Of a stretch of 64,000 bases of DNA, positions 43,265-52,180 are shown one piece after another. Source of the DNA: Bacteroidota bacterium (lineage in GTDB: Bacteria > Bacteroidota > Bacteroidia > Bacteroidales > PUMT01). Location: contig PWHJ01000001.1 in assembly GCA_003554865.1 (NCBI GenBank), positions 78,046 to 142,045 on the forward strand, read 5' to 3'. A program made the translations under genes and the position numbers. The notes under the pieces are model-generated. The model saw only the letters and a list, made by a program, of their open reading frames with translations. It was not told the origin of the DNA and did no database searches. Numbering within the stretch: position 1 is the first letter of the stretch; each line of letters begins with the position of its first letter.

Positions 43265-44269
43265 ATGAACACCTTCGGAAGATTGTTCAGGGTCAGTATT
43301 TTTGGGGAATCACATGGCCATTCAACCGGTGTTGTTTTAGACGGAGTTCCTGCCGGGATTTCCCTGGATGCGGCCGATTTTGAAAAAGATCTTGAACGCA
43401 GGCGTAGCGGCACAAAAGGTACAACGCCCAGAAAAGAACCCGACAGTCCCGTGCTGGCAAGCGGGGTTCTGAATGGCCTCACTACCGGGAGTCCGTTAAC
43501 GGTGATTTTTGAAAACCGGGATGTGCGTTCCGCAGGTTACGAAAAATTCAGGGATGTGCCCCGTCCGGGTCATGCCGATTTTACGGCAACAAAAAAATGG
43601 TCAGGCTACAACGACATCAGGGGTGCCGGCCATTTGTCGGGGCGGCTGACCAACGGGCTGGTCGCTGCAGGTGTGCTGGCAAAAAAGATAATTGCCCCTG
43701 TAAATGTTACCTCTTCATTGGTTGAAGCCGGCGGGGAGAATGATATTTCAAAAGCCGTTGATAAAGCATCTGATCTGAATGATTCTATAGGCGGAGTGGT
43801 TGAGTGCAGGGCCCGGAATTTGCCTGTTGGACTGGGAGAGCCGTTTTTCGACTCAGTTGAGTCTGTTATAAGCCACATAATTTTTTCAATTCCCGCAATC
43901 AGGGGGATTGAGTTTGGAGCAGGCTTTGCTTCAGCACGCATGAAGGGATCGGAGCATAATGACAGGATAATATCTGATGAAGGCAAAACAGAGACCAACA
44001 ATGCAGGGGGAGTAAACGGAGGTATCACAAATGGAAACGAGCTGTTTTTCAGGGTGGCAGCTAAGCCCACTTCATCAATTGCTTTAACACAGAGAACAAT
44101 AGATCTCAAGAAAGGGAGGGAGGTGGAGCTGAAATCTGAGGGGCGTCATGATCTTTGCATTGCTTTGAGGATACCGGTTATAACTGAAGCTGCCGCCGCC
44201 ATAGCGCTTGCCGATTTATTTCTGATTCACAGGGGCATACAAGGCAATATTTTGTCTGCCAAAGACTGA
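43265..44269 (+). CDS. aroC: Chorismate synthase
   Basis: A 334-residue AroC, the final step to chorismate, FMN-dependent. FGESHGHSTGVVLDGVPAGI, the FMN/substrate segments RPGHADFTATKKW, GAGHLSGRLTNGLVAAGV and the C-terminal RHDLCIALRIPVITEAAAA are all found. It is about 20-25 residues shorter than many homologues, without loss of a motif I recognise. A 116-base gap after aroA holds no clear promoter, so it is probably the last gene of the attenuated operon. Confidence 0.94.
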   Translation: MNTFGRLFRVSIFGESHGHSTGVVLDGVPAGISLDAADFEKDLERRRSGTKGTTPRKEPDSPVLASGVLNGLTTGSPLTVIFENRDVRSAGYEKFRDVPRPGHADFTATKKWSGYNDIRGAGHLSGRLTNGLVAAGVLAKKIIAPVNVTSSLVEAGGENDISKAVDKASDLNDSIGGVVECRARNLPVGLGEPFFDSVESVISHIIFSIPAIRGIEFGAGFASARMKGSEHNDRIISDEGKTETNNAGGVNGGITNGNELFFRVAAKPTSSIALTQRTIDLKKGREVELKSEGRHDLCIALRIPVITEAAAAIALADLFLIHRGIQGNILSAKD

Positions 44270-44319
44270 TGGGGGTTCTCAATATGAGTTTTCACATGTT
44301 TTGATTTTCTTTATTTTAT

Positions 44320-44327
44320 TAGATTTG
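44320..44327 (+). promoter_or_regulatory. Candidate -7 box of AEC transporter gene
   Basis: TAGATTTG matches TAnnTTTG, with TTTTG at 44299-44303 only 16 bases upstream, slightly short. The GTG start is 29 bases downstream. Confidence 0.35.
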
Positions 44328-44356
44328 TTTTTTCTTAAAAAGCAAAACTTCCAATC

Positions 44357-45310
44357 GTGCAATCTATAATAATTGTCAATCAAATACTTATACTTGGTAT
44401 ACTGGTATGCATTGGTGTTTTTGCCACCAAAACAGGCATAATCAATGAGAACCTGAAAGAGGGCATCTCGCTTTTGGTGTTTAAGATCACGCTTCCACTT
44501 ATGATCTTTACCAATTTCACCGAACTTGAGATAACTCCAGCACTTTTGAAAAACGGTGCCTTGGTGATCCTGTTTGCATACTTCTCTCTTTTTCTGCTCT
44601 TTCTTGCAGGCAAGCTTTCCACACGGGTTATGAAGCTTGACAGAAGAACGGGGGATATACACACATTGCACACGGTTTTCGGAAATCATGTTTTTCTCGG
44701 CTTTCCCCTTATAAATGCTCTTTTCCCGGGAGGTGAAGGACTTTTTTATGCCACTCTTTTCTTTATTGTATCCAGCTCTCTTTTGTGGACAGCTGGAATT
44801 TACATTATGAACCGTTCGAACAATAGCGGTATTGTTGATAATTTGAAGCATCTTGTCAATCCCACCACAATCGCTTTTTTTATTGGGCTTATATTCATGC
44901 TGTTCGAAATTTCGCTTCCCGGTGTTCTGGATTCACCTTTGACCGGACTGGGTGATACAACCAATTACCTTTCGATGTTATACATAGGGGCAATGCTTGC
45001 ACATATGAACATTAAAGGAATAATTTCACGCACAAGTGTTTTTGTACTATCTATCAATAAGTTATTGATTGTGCCTTTCATTCTGATTATATCCATAAAT
45101 TTCATTGTTTCGGTTTTTTCCCTGGAACTGGGCGAAATTGCCAGGTCAGTGGTAGTCCTTCAGTCAGCTATGCCCTGTATGGCAATCATTGTTGTACTTG
45201 CCCGCAGTTTCGGGGCCGATGATATGCTTGCAACACAAAACCTCTTTGTTTCAACAATTTTAAGTCTTATAACCCTGCCTGTTGTCTATTATCTTTTAGG
45301 GATTTTTTAA
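44357..45310 (+). CDS. AEC family transporter
   Basis: A 317-residue inner-membrane protein of the auxin efflux carrier family with about ten hydrophobic helices in two halves (LVFKITLPLMIFTNFTELEI; SVVVLQSAMPCMAIIVVLAR). The start is a GTG, since the first helix begins directly after it and no ATG is available upstream. Bacterial members export or import small organic anions such as malate. It follows aroC by 87 bases, but a functional tie to aromatic synthesis is only a possibility. Confidence 0.85.
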   Translation: MQSIIIVNQILILGILVCIGVFATKTGIINENLKEGISLLVFKITLPLMIFTNFTELEITPALLKNGALVILFAYFSLFLLFLAGKLSTRVMKLDRRTGDIHTLHTVFGNHVFLGFPLINALFPGGEGLFYATLFFIVSSSLLWTAGIYIMNRSNNSGIVDNLKHLVNPTTIAFFIGLIFMLFEISLPGVLDSPLTGLGDTTNYLSMLYIGAMLAHMNIKGIISRTSVFVLSINKLLIVPFILIISINFIVSVFSLELGEIARSVVVLQSAMPCMAIIVVLARSFGADDMLATQNLFVSTILSLITLPVVYYLLGIF

Positions 45311-45422
45311 GGAGCTCACATTTTTTTGAGAAACAGACCGGTTTTGAAGAGATAAAACTGTATTTTTAATCACATTAAGTTAAAAAAATAATCCCTGCTG
45401 CACTTTATTGGAACAAATAAGT

Positions 45423-45430
45423 TATATTTG
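45423..45430 (+). promoter_or_regulatory. -7 box of DUF362 gene
   Basis: TATATTTG matches TAnnTTTG and lies 31 bases before the ATG at 45461. The nearest TTG (45408) is too close to act as a -33 element. Confidence 0.45.
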
Positions 45431-45460
45431 GATATTTATATATAACTAAAACCCTTTATT

Positions 45461-46399
45461 ATGGACAGACGTTCATTTATAAAAAGAGGAGGGCTCATGG
45501 GGGCTGCTTCCTTTCTTTTTCCGGCTTTTTCCCAAAAAGCTGTCTCCCGTCAAAAAAACGGTGAGTACCCCGACATCTGCATAGTGAACGGGGAGAATAT
45601 TTTTGACAACACAAAACTTCTGGTTGATACTCTTGGTGGTACAGGACGATTCGTATCGGGGGGACAAAAAGTTGGACTGCTTATTAACTCGGAATTTGAA
45701 AACAGGGGGGCATATGTAAGTCCCGATATGACGCTTTCTGTTGCAAAAATGTGTTTTGATGCCGGGGCATCCGAAGTGCGATGCCTTCAATTTGTAAGTC
45801 CCGAATACTGGCGAAGGAGCAAGTATGCGGAAGATTTATCCGGTATGATAGAGAAGATTGTAATCAATGACTACAATCAATCCCATGCAGAATTTGACCC
45901 GGATCATTTCTCCAGGGTTGATGTTTCGGGTAAGGCTCTAAAGGAAGCCGAGGTTGTAGATGATTTTTTCAGTTGTGATGTATATATAAACATATCCATA
46001 GCAAAACATCACGGCAGTACAATTTATACAGGCACTATGAAAAACACCATGGGGATTAACACAAGGGAGAATTGCGTTTCATTCCACACGGACGGCCCCA
46101 CAAGGAACGATGCTGATTTTCTTGCTCAGTGCATAGCGGACCTTAATACTTTGCGCAAACCTGATATTTGCCTTGTGGATGTTTCTGAAGTGCTTGTCAC
46201 AAACGGACCTTCAGGACCAGGTGATGTCATTAATCCCGGTAAGGTGGTAGCAGGAACAGATATGGTGGCAGTCGATTCCCTGTGTACAACCCTGATAAAT
46301 CATGAATACGGTGATATTCTCAGTGTAGTGAAAGGCCATGAGACCGGACTCGGGGATATGGATTTCAAAAAAATGAAAATTGAAGAGCTTCATGCATAA
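45461..46399 (+). CDS. DUF362 protein with twin-arginine signal
   Basis: A 312-residue protein that starts with a Tat-type signal (MDRRSFIKRGGLMGAASFLF), implying export in a folded state, perhaps with a cofactor. The DUF362 domain covers most of the rest, with DVYINISIAKHHGSTIYTG and GTDMVAVDSLCTTLI. DUF362 proteins often carry iron-sulphur clusters, but I see no CxxCxxC ferredoxin motif here. A DUF6599-like protein is encoded next on the same strand. Confidence 0.8.
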   Translation: MDRRSFIKRGGLMGAASFLFPAFSQKAVSRQKNGEYPDICIVNGENIFDNTKLLVDTLGGTGRFVSGGQKVGLLINSEFENRGAYVSPDMTLSVAKMCFDAGASEVRCLQFVSPEYWRRSKYAEDLSGMIEKIVINDYNQSHAEFDPDHFSRVDVSGKALKEAEVVDDFFSCDVYINISIAKHHGSTIYTGTMKNTMGINTRENCVSFHTDGPTRNDADFLAQCIADLNTLRKPDICLVDVSEVLVTNGPSGPGDVINPGKVVAGTDMVAVDSLCTTLINHEYGDILSVVKGHETGLGDMDFKKMKIEELHA

Positions 46400-46539
46400 T
46401 GTAACTTCTGTTAATAAATACCATGTTAACTTTTGATTATGCAATACGACTGTTAAAAATGGCGGATTGATCAGCCGCTCGTCAAATTATTAAAAACATT
46501 AAACTAAAAGTATATATAAAATATCTTAAATAATTACAA

Positions 46540-47430
46540 ATGAAACACTTAGTATTTTTATTCGGATTATTTTTTTTCTTTGTTACCTCATACGCAGATG
46601 AGGGGGAGATGTCTGAGCTTTTGCCTTCTGAAGTCGAGTTTGAAAATTGGCAGCCTTCTGGTTCACCCGAGAATTATGAAGGAGACGATCTTTTTTTCCT
46701 GATTAACGGTGGTGCCGATATTTATTATGAGTATGGGTTCAAAGAAGTGATAGCGGAACATTATATGGATGATGAGAACAATTCTATCCGTGTTGAAATT
46801 TACAAAATGAAAGATCCCGGAGCCGCATACGGTATATATTCCGTATCTGAAAGTCCTGATGCTGAAGCTTTCAAAATTGGTTATCACGGAGAGATGTCGG
46901 ATTATCACATCAGATTCTGGAAAGATAATTATTATATTCTTGTCTCAGCAATGGATTCAGGTGAGGAAATTGAGGATGGAATGAAAAAAATAGCCTCGTT
47001 CATTGACGGGAAAATACCTCAAAAGGGAGAAAAGCCTGAAATAGTAAATCACCTTCCTGAAGAGAATTTTATATCAGCAAAGTATGTTAGAGGCAATCTG
47101 GGAATGAATAATGTATATTCTTTTACATTCCAGGACATTTTTGGCTACAATGAAGCTATTGCCGGAGATTACAGTCACTTCAAGCTTTTTATAATGGCTT
47201 ACGACTCAAAGGAGAATTCATCGGAAAATCTCGAAAAAGCCGGTGAAAGCATGAAAGATCTTGACAAGTTTTCAGGTTATGAGCCGCATGAAAGAGGTTT
47301 CAGTTTTACCGACAATGAAGGTAACAATCTTTTTTTCTCGCTTTTTAACAACTACATTCTTTTGTTTATAGGCGAAGATTTGACTTATCAGCCAGAGATG
47401 TTTGAATTGATTGAGGATTCTTTAGAATAA
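46540..47430 (+). CDS. Exported DUF6599-like protein
   Basis: A 296-residue protein with a short signal peptide (about 1-19: HLVFLFGLFFFFVTSYA) and an acidic mature part. The segments DDLFFLINGGADIYYEYGF and MKDPGAAYGIYSVSES fit the DUF6599 pattern as I know it. Family function is unknown. It lies 140 bases after the DUF362 gene in the same direction, and the pairing suggests a shared periplasmic task. Confidence 0.65.
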   Translation: MKHLVFLFGLFFFFVTSYADEGEMSELLPSEVEFENWQPSGSPENYEGDDLFFLINGGADIYYEYGFKEVIAEHYMDDENNSIRVEIYKMKDPGAAYGIYSVSESPDAEAFKIGYHGEMSDYHIRFWKDNYYILVSAMDSGEEIEDGMKKIASFIDGKIPQKGEKPEIVNHLPEENFISAKYVRGNLGMNNVYSFTFQDIFGYNEAIAGDYSHFKLFIMAYDSKENSSENLEKAGESMKDLDKFSGYEPHERGFSFTDNEGNNLFFSLFNNYILLFIGEDLTYQPEMFELIEDSLE

Positions 47431-47841
47431 CCCCGAAATACAAATCCCGAATCCCGAAAACAATTTTCATTCGTAATAGAATGTCAATTAAATGAATGAA
47501 AAAAGCCCGGCGGCAGCTGTATTAATAAACCCGAAAATTCATTTGTGGAAAGTTTATAGTAAGCCCGGCTAGCTGATTTTTGGAAATTATTATATAAACT
47601 AAACTTGAAAACTCTATCCTGGAAAGTTAATATTGATTTTAACAATGCCATTTTTGTCCCATAATTAATATTATGTTAAATAGAAATATTAAAAAAAATT
47701 CTCTCACTCTCTTTTGTTCATTTTGGCCGTATCCCCCCTCTTTTGTATCAATCTTTATTAAAGCAAAAATTAAGATTGCTGACTGATATTGTTTATCCGT
47801 TTTCCCACACAACGGTGCATTTCCACACAACGGTGCCCTAT
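47431..47841. other. Intergenic region with an 18-base-period direct repeat
   Basis: AT-rich DNA between convergent genes. CCACACAACGGTGC occurs at 47805-47818 and again at 47823-47836. There are short CCCGAA repeats near 47433-47460. No gene, and no terminator for the plus-strand gene, was seen. Confidence 0.45.
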
Positions 47842-47871
47842 AAAAAAACCGGCCATACGGCCGGTTTTTTT
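47842..47871. terminator. Bidirectional terminator after TPR gene
   Basis: AAAAAAACCGGCC and GGCCGGTTTTTTT around the loop ATAC. It serves the minus-strand TPR gene whose stop is at 47898, and could also stop plus-strand read-through. Confidence 0.88.
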
Positions 47872-47897
47872 ATTTTATATTTTATGCAAAATAGTTA

Positions 47898-49247
47898 TTA
47901 CTCAACTTCTACACCAAGTTTTCTTGACATTTCCTCATATTCTTCTTCCATACCGAGCCTGTAGTAAATAATTCTTAAAGTCTCCATTGCATCCTGGTCT
48001 TCCGGGTCAAGCTCATGAGCCTTCTCCATGTAAGGAAGAGCTTCTTCGAGAACTTCAAATGCTTCATCCCTGGCTTTTTCATATTCTTCGTGGTCGGCAA
48101 TTTCCTGAGCCTCATCGAACATATCAAGAGCCTTGTTGTAATAAAATGCTCCGATGTTATAGTTTACCTCAAACATTTCGGGATCAATTTCATAGGCATT
48201 TTCATATGCCTCAATTGCTTTGTCCATTTCCCCTTCTCTCTCATACAAGGCACCCATTGCAAAATAGTATGAAGGATTGTCGGGCTCCTGTTCCAGTGCA
48301 AGTTCGAGATATTCAAGGGCTCGATCACTTTCATCGCCTTCCAGATAGAAATTTATCATCTCAACCAGCAATGCACTGTCATCAGGGTATTTTTCAAACC
48401 CTTCCTGCAGTATACGCTCGGCTCCCTCTCTGTCGTCAAGAGCCATATAAGTATCCATTATAAGCAGGTAAGTGTCGGATCCGCCGTAATCCAACTCCTT
48501 CGCGCTGTAATAATGCCCCAGTGCTTCCTCGTACTTTCCAAGCTCGTAGGAAACAAAACCGGCGTTGTAGTAGAGAGCGGTATCAATTTCTCCGCCATAC
48601 TCCGGCATTTCAGTTACTTCGATAGCACTTGAGAAGTTTTTATAGGCCTCCTCCATCTCGCCAAACTCATAATAGTTTATGGCATTTTGAACAAAGCTTC
48701 CGTTAAGTCTTTCAAGCTCTACTTCGATATCTTCCTTGTTGCTTCCGTCGTCAAGCTCAATTGCCTTTTTTATAGCATCATAAGCTTTAGGAAGCGGGTC
48801 CTCCTCCATGAAAGGATCCGTCTCCCTCCATCCTGTAAGCACTTCTTCCTCAAAATAAAACTCAATCCTGTCAAAGACATAGATATCCCTTTCGCCCATG
48901 TCAGTTTCTTCAGTTCTGATCTCATTGGGTTCTCCGAAGAAAAGCTCAAACTCTTCAAGGGGCATTCCCATTCTCACAAAATCAATGTTCGCCCCGTGTA
49001 TATCCATGAAAATATCAGCCCTGCTTAGCCAGGTGCCGGGTCTTTCATGCCTGTTGAACAAGCGGTCGATAAAATTGTGCTTTTCAGGATCTATTTGCCT
49101 GTTATTTCTCTCAAGCCTTCTTTCAAGTCCCTCGTATGATACAGCTTCCAGAGCTGTCTGCCCTTCCGCATCCATCTGACCGAAAGCGTTTGCAGATATT
49201 GCAAATATCCCTAAAAAGATAATTAAACTAAAGCAGATTCGTCTCAT
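47898..49247 (-). CDS. Exported TPR-repeat protein
   Basis: A 449-residue protein with a signal peptide (about 1-23, ending SANAFG). An N-terminal region (about 30-150) with an embedded beta unit (MPLEEFELFFGEPNEIR) is followed by about seven TPR repeats (about 160-440: ALEYLELALEQEPDNPSYY, AIEAYENAYEIDPEMFEV). The composition is very acidic. Likely a periplasmic scaffold; the partner is unknown. Confidence 0.85.
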   Translation of the reverse strand: MRRICFSLIIFLGIFAISANAFGQMDAEGQTALEAVSYEGLERRLERNNRQIDPEKHNFIDRLFNRHERPGTWLSRADIFMDIHGANIDFVRMGMPLEEFELFFGEPNEIRTEETDMGERDIYVFDRIEFYFEEEVLTGWRETDPFMEEDPLPKAYDAIKKAIELDDGSNKEDIEVELERLNGSFVQNAINYYEFGEMEEAYKNFSSAIEVTEMPEYGGEIDTALYYNAGFVSYELGKYEEALGHYYSAKELDYGGSDTYLLIMDTYMALDDREGAERILQEGFEKYPDDSALLVEMINFYLEGDESDRALEYLELALEQEPDNPSYYFAMGALYEREGEMDKAIEAYENAYEIDPEMFEVNYNIGAFYYNKALDMFDEAQEIADHEEYEKARDEAFEVLEEALPYMEKAHELDPEDQDAMETLRIIYYRLGMEEEYEEMSRKLGVEVE

Positions 49248-49282
49248 CTTAATATGTTTTTTGATTTGTAAATTAATTTTGC

Positions 49283-49313
49283 CAAAAATAGTTTTTTATA
49301 TTTAAAACTCAAA
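49283..49313 (-). promoter_or_regulatory. Promoter of exported TPR gene
   Basis: On the minus strand TTTG (49310-49313) and TATTTTTG (49283-49290) are separated by 19 bases. The ATG at 49247 is 36 bases downstream. Confidence 0.75.
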
Positions 49314-49411
49314 TATCCTGTAAAATAGTATTATATCAAACTATAATCTCAGTATGTATGTAATATTTTTCACAGGAAATAACTCAAAAACCTTGCGAAA
49401 TATTATTAAAA

Positions 49412-51865
49412 TCACAAATTTGTTCCGTTCACTTCCGCAATGGCAACTGCTGCAACCTTTTCCCCGTTTTTTAAATTAATTAATCTTACTCCCTGGGTCG
49501 TTCTGCCGGTTGTACGTATCTTATCTATTGCAAGCCTTATAGCCGTGCCAGACTTGGTTATAACCATCAGATCATCAGTATCATAAACACCTTTCAGTGA
49601 AATAAGTTTTCCTGTTTTGGGAGTAATGTTCATAGTCTTTACTCCTTTTCCTCCTCTGTTGGTTATCCTGTAGTCCTGAAGCTTTGATCTTTTGCCGTAG
49701 CCGTTTTCAGAGACAACCAGTATATCCTCATTTTCATTTTCAACACAAATCATACCGACAGCCTGATCATCTCCGCCGGAGAGCCTGATTCCGCGTACTC
49801 CGGCTGCCGTTCTTCCCATGGGCCTTATGGCTTTTTCAGGGAATCTTATGGCGCGTCCCGAACGTGAAGCAATGACGATATCGCTGTTTCCGCCGGTTAT
49901 TTTGGCTTCAATAAGAAAATCACCCTCCCTGAGATTTATTGCGTTGATACCATTTTGACGCGGACGGGAGAATGCTTCAAAAGGAGTCTTCTTAATCACA
50001 CCTTTTGCTGTAGAAAGTATTATAAAATGGTTTTTTATAAATTGTTCATCTTCGAAATCCTTTACATTTATAAAGGTTTTGATAGTGTCCTCAGGATTGA
50101 TATTGATTACATTCTGAATTGCCCTGCCTTTTGAAAGTTTGTGCCCTTCGGGTATTTCATAGACCTTAAGCCAGTAGCATTTGCCCTTTTCAGTGAAAAA
50201 GAGCATTGTGTTATGCATTGTTGCAATAAACATATGCTCAAGGTAATCCTCATCCCTTGTGACGCTTCCCCTGGAACCAACACCTCCCCTCGTTTGAGTA
50301 CGGTAAACATTTAAAGGGGTGCGTTTTATGTAACCCATATTTGAGATAGTAATAACAACCTCCTCATCAGGGTAAAGATCCTCGGGATTGAACTCCCCTT
50401 CATCGGGAATTATTTCCGTCCGCCTGTTGTCGCCGTACTGTTGCTTGACTTCATAAAGCTCGTCCTTTATCAGCTGCATTCGCATATCCTCATTATCAAG
50501 AAGCTTTCTGTAATAATCAATCATCTTTTTCAGTTCTTCATACTCCTTCCTGATCTTATCCCTTTCAAGTCCGGTCAGCCTGTGAAGTCTCAGATCAAGG
50601 ATGGCCCTGGCCTGAACCTCGGTAAGTCCGAAATCTGACATGAGACCTTCCTTTGCAATATCCGGCGTTCTTGAATTTCGAATAAGGCTTATTACGGCAT
50701 CCAGATTATCAAGCGCCACGAAAAGACCTTCAAGAATATGTGCTCTCTTTTCGGCTTGTTCCAGCTCGTACTTTGTGCGTCTTATAACGATCTCATGCCT
50801 GTGCTTGACGAAATAACCAAGCATCTGCTTAAGATTAAGCAATCTTGGCCGGCCGTTTACCAGCGCAATACTGTTAATGGCAAAGGACGTCTGAAGCTGG
50901 GTGTGCTTGAAAAGGTTGTTGAGGACCACTTTGCCGACCGCATCCTTTTTTAGGATAATTACTATCCTCATTCCGCTGCGGTCAGATTCATCATTTATAT
51001 AAGAGATCCCCTCAATTTTGTTGTCGTTTATAAGCTCGGCAGTCTTGCGGATCATTTCGGCCTTGTTAACCTGATAAGGGATCTCGGTTACAATTATTTT
51101 GTCACGGCCTGTTTTTGTCGTTTCTATCTGGGTTTTAGCCCTCATGACAACCCTGCCCTTTCCCGTCTCATAGGCGTCCTTTATGCCCTGGGTACCGCAA
51201 ACAGATCCTCCTGTGGGGAAGTCCGGACCTTTGACATATTCCATCAACTCCTGCACTTCAATGTCATTGTTGTCAATATAAGCGGCAATTGCATCAATTA
51301 TTTCGGAAAGATTATGCGGGGGCACATTGGTTGCCATTCCTACTGCAATTCCGGATGCACCATTGACAAGAAGCGTAGGTATTTTTGTGGGAAGCACTGT
51401 CGGCTCTTCCAGGGTGTCATCGAAATTTAGCCTGAAGTCAACCGTGTTTTTATCAAGATCGGCCAGTATCTCATCAGATATCTTCCGCAGCTTTGCCTCA
51501 GTATACCTCATAGCGGCCGGCCTGTCGCCGTCTACAGACCCGAAATTTCCCTGTCCGTCAACCAAAGGATATCTCATTGACCACAACTGGGCCATACGCA
51601 CCATGGCTTCGTATACCGAAAGGTCACCGTGGGGATGATACTTACCCAGCACCTCTCCCACTATCCTGGCAGACTTTTTATGTCCCCGGTTGGAAACCAG
51701 GCCCAGATCATACATTCCGTAAAGAACGCGACGGTGAACCGGCTTCAGTCCATCCCTGACATCCGGCAATGCCCTTGAAACAATAACCGACATTGAATAA
51801 TCAATGTAGGCCGATTTCATCTCCTCTTCAATATTAACTTTGCTGATATTAGATGCTTCTGCCAT
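49412..51865 (-). CDS. gyrA: DNA gyrase subunit A
   Basis: An 817-residue GyrA that cuts and rejoins the DNA gate during negative supercoiling. The start is the ATG at 51865 (MAEASNISK); a GTG 11 codons upstream is less likely. The winged-helix/tower domain has the active Tyr in [10 protein letters not shown]. The C-terminal pinwheel has a degenerate GyrA-box (RGGVGSRG). The quinolone-resistance region reads [10 protein letters not shown]: Leu82 and Glu86 replace the usual Ser and Asp. A perfect 10-base inverted repeat lies 26 bases upstream (51891-51915). Confidence 0.95.
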   Translation of the reverse strand: MAEASNISKVNIEEEMKSAYIDYSMSVIVSRALPDVRDGLKPVHRRVLYGMYDLGLVSNRGHKKSARIVGEVLGKYHPHGDLSVYEAMVRMAQLWSMRYPLVDGQGNFGSVDGDRPAAMRYTEAKLRKISDEILADLDKNTVDFRLNFDDTLEEPTVLPTKIPTLLVNGASGIAVGMATNVPPHNLSEIIDAIAAYIDNNDIEVQELMEYVKGPDFPTGGSVCGTQGIKDAYETGKGRVVMRAKTQIETTKTGRDKIIVTEIPYQVNKAEMIRKTAELINDNKIEGISYINDESDRSGMRIVIILKKDAVGKVVLNNLFKHTQLQTSFAINSIALVNGRPRLLNLKQMLGYFVKHRHEIVIRRTKYELEQAEKRAHILEGLFVALDNLDAVISLIRNSRTPDIAKEGLMSDFGLTEVQARAILDLRLHRLTGLERDKIRKEYEELKKMIDYYRKLLDNEDMRMQLIKDELYEVKQQYGDNRRTEIIPDEGEFNPEDLYPDEEVVITISNMGYIKRTPLNVYRTQTRGGVGSRGSVTRDEDYLEHMFIATMHNTMLFFTEKGKCYWLKVYEIPEGHKLSKGRAIQNVININPEDTIKTFINVKDFEDEQFIKNHFIILSTAKGVIKKTPFEAFSRPRQNGINAINLREGDFLIEAKITGGNSDIVIASRSGRAIRFPEKAIRPMGRTAAGVRGIRLSGGDDQAVGMICVENENEDILVVSENGYGKRSKLQDYRITNRGGKGVKTMNITPKTGKLISLKGVYDTDDLMVITKSGTAIRLAIDKIRTTGRTTQGVRLINLKNGEKVAAVAIAEVNGTNL

Positions 51866-51890
51866 TTTTATAATTATATTTTTTATTGTA

Positions 51891-51915
51891 CAAGTCACTG
51901 TTAGTCAGTGACTTG
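51891..51915. promoter_or_regulatory. Perfect inverted repeat upstream of gyrA
   Basis: CAAGTCACTG (51891-51900), TTAGT, CAGTGACTTG (51906-51915): a perfect 10-base stem with a 5-base loop, 26 bases before the gyrA ATG. It is not followed by a T run in either direction, so it is not a terminator. It could be an operator or a leader hairpin controlling gyrA. Confidence 0.6.
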
Positions 51916-52180
51916 CTTTTGAAATCATAAATTGAAGTAATTTAAAGTAATCGTAAAATAAAGCGAGCACTAAATTAGTTATTATATCTTGAAAAAAATT
52001 CTGAAAAATCTCATAATTATTAACAGTTTTAAATTTATTTATATTTATCGTAACTTTGTAAATTGGCAGCATGCAAAGATAAGCTGTGATGCGCATTAGG
52101 CGGTAAAGAGAGTAGAATAAAATACTCCGCCGCCCGTTTTTAAAGATGAAAAAGTATAGATATAAGTAAGAGGGAATTTT
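51916..52180. other. Rest of gyrA-clpC divergent intergenic region
   Basis: AT-rich. The clpC -7 box TAACTTTG is at 52051-52058, giving a leader of about 115 bases. I found no clear gyrA promoter box. No CIRCE-type or other known heat-shock operator was recognised. Confidence 0.45.
52051..52058 (+). promoter_or_regulatory. -7 box of clpC
   Basis: TAACTTTG matches TAnnTTTG. No TTG at the -33 position is seen, so the promoter may need an activator or an alternative -33 element. Confidence 0.45.

Noticed and set aside
44279-44851. 190-codon minus-strand frame overlapping the AEC transporter
   Set aside because: Antisense to a well-supported membrane-protein gene, with low-complexity Lys-rich composition and no family resemblance.
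47431-47560. Short CCCGAA repeats as a REP-like element
   Set aside because: Only two to three adjacent 6-7-base copies, without palindromic structure or other copies noticed in the window.
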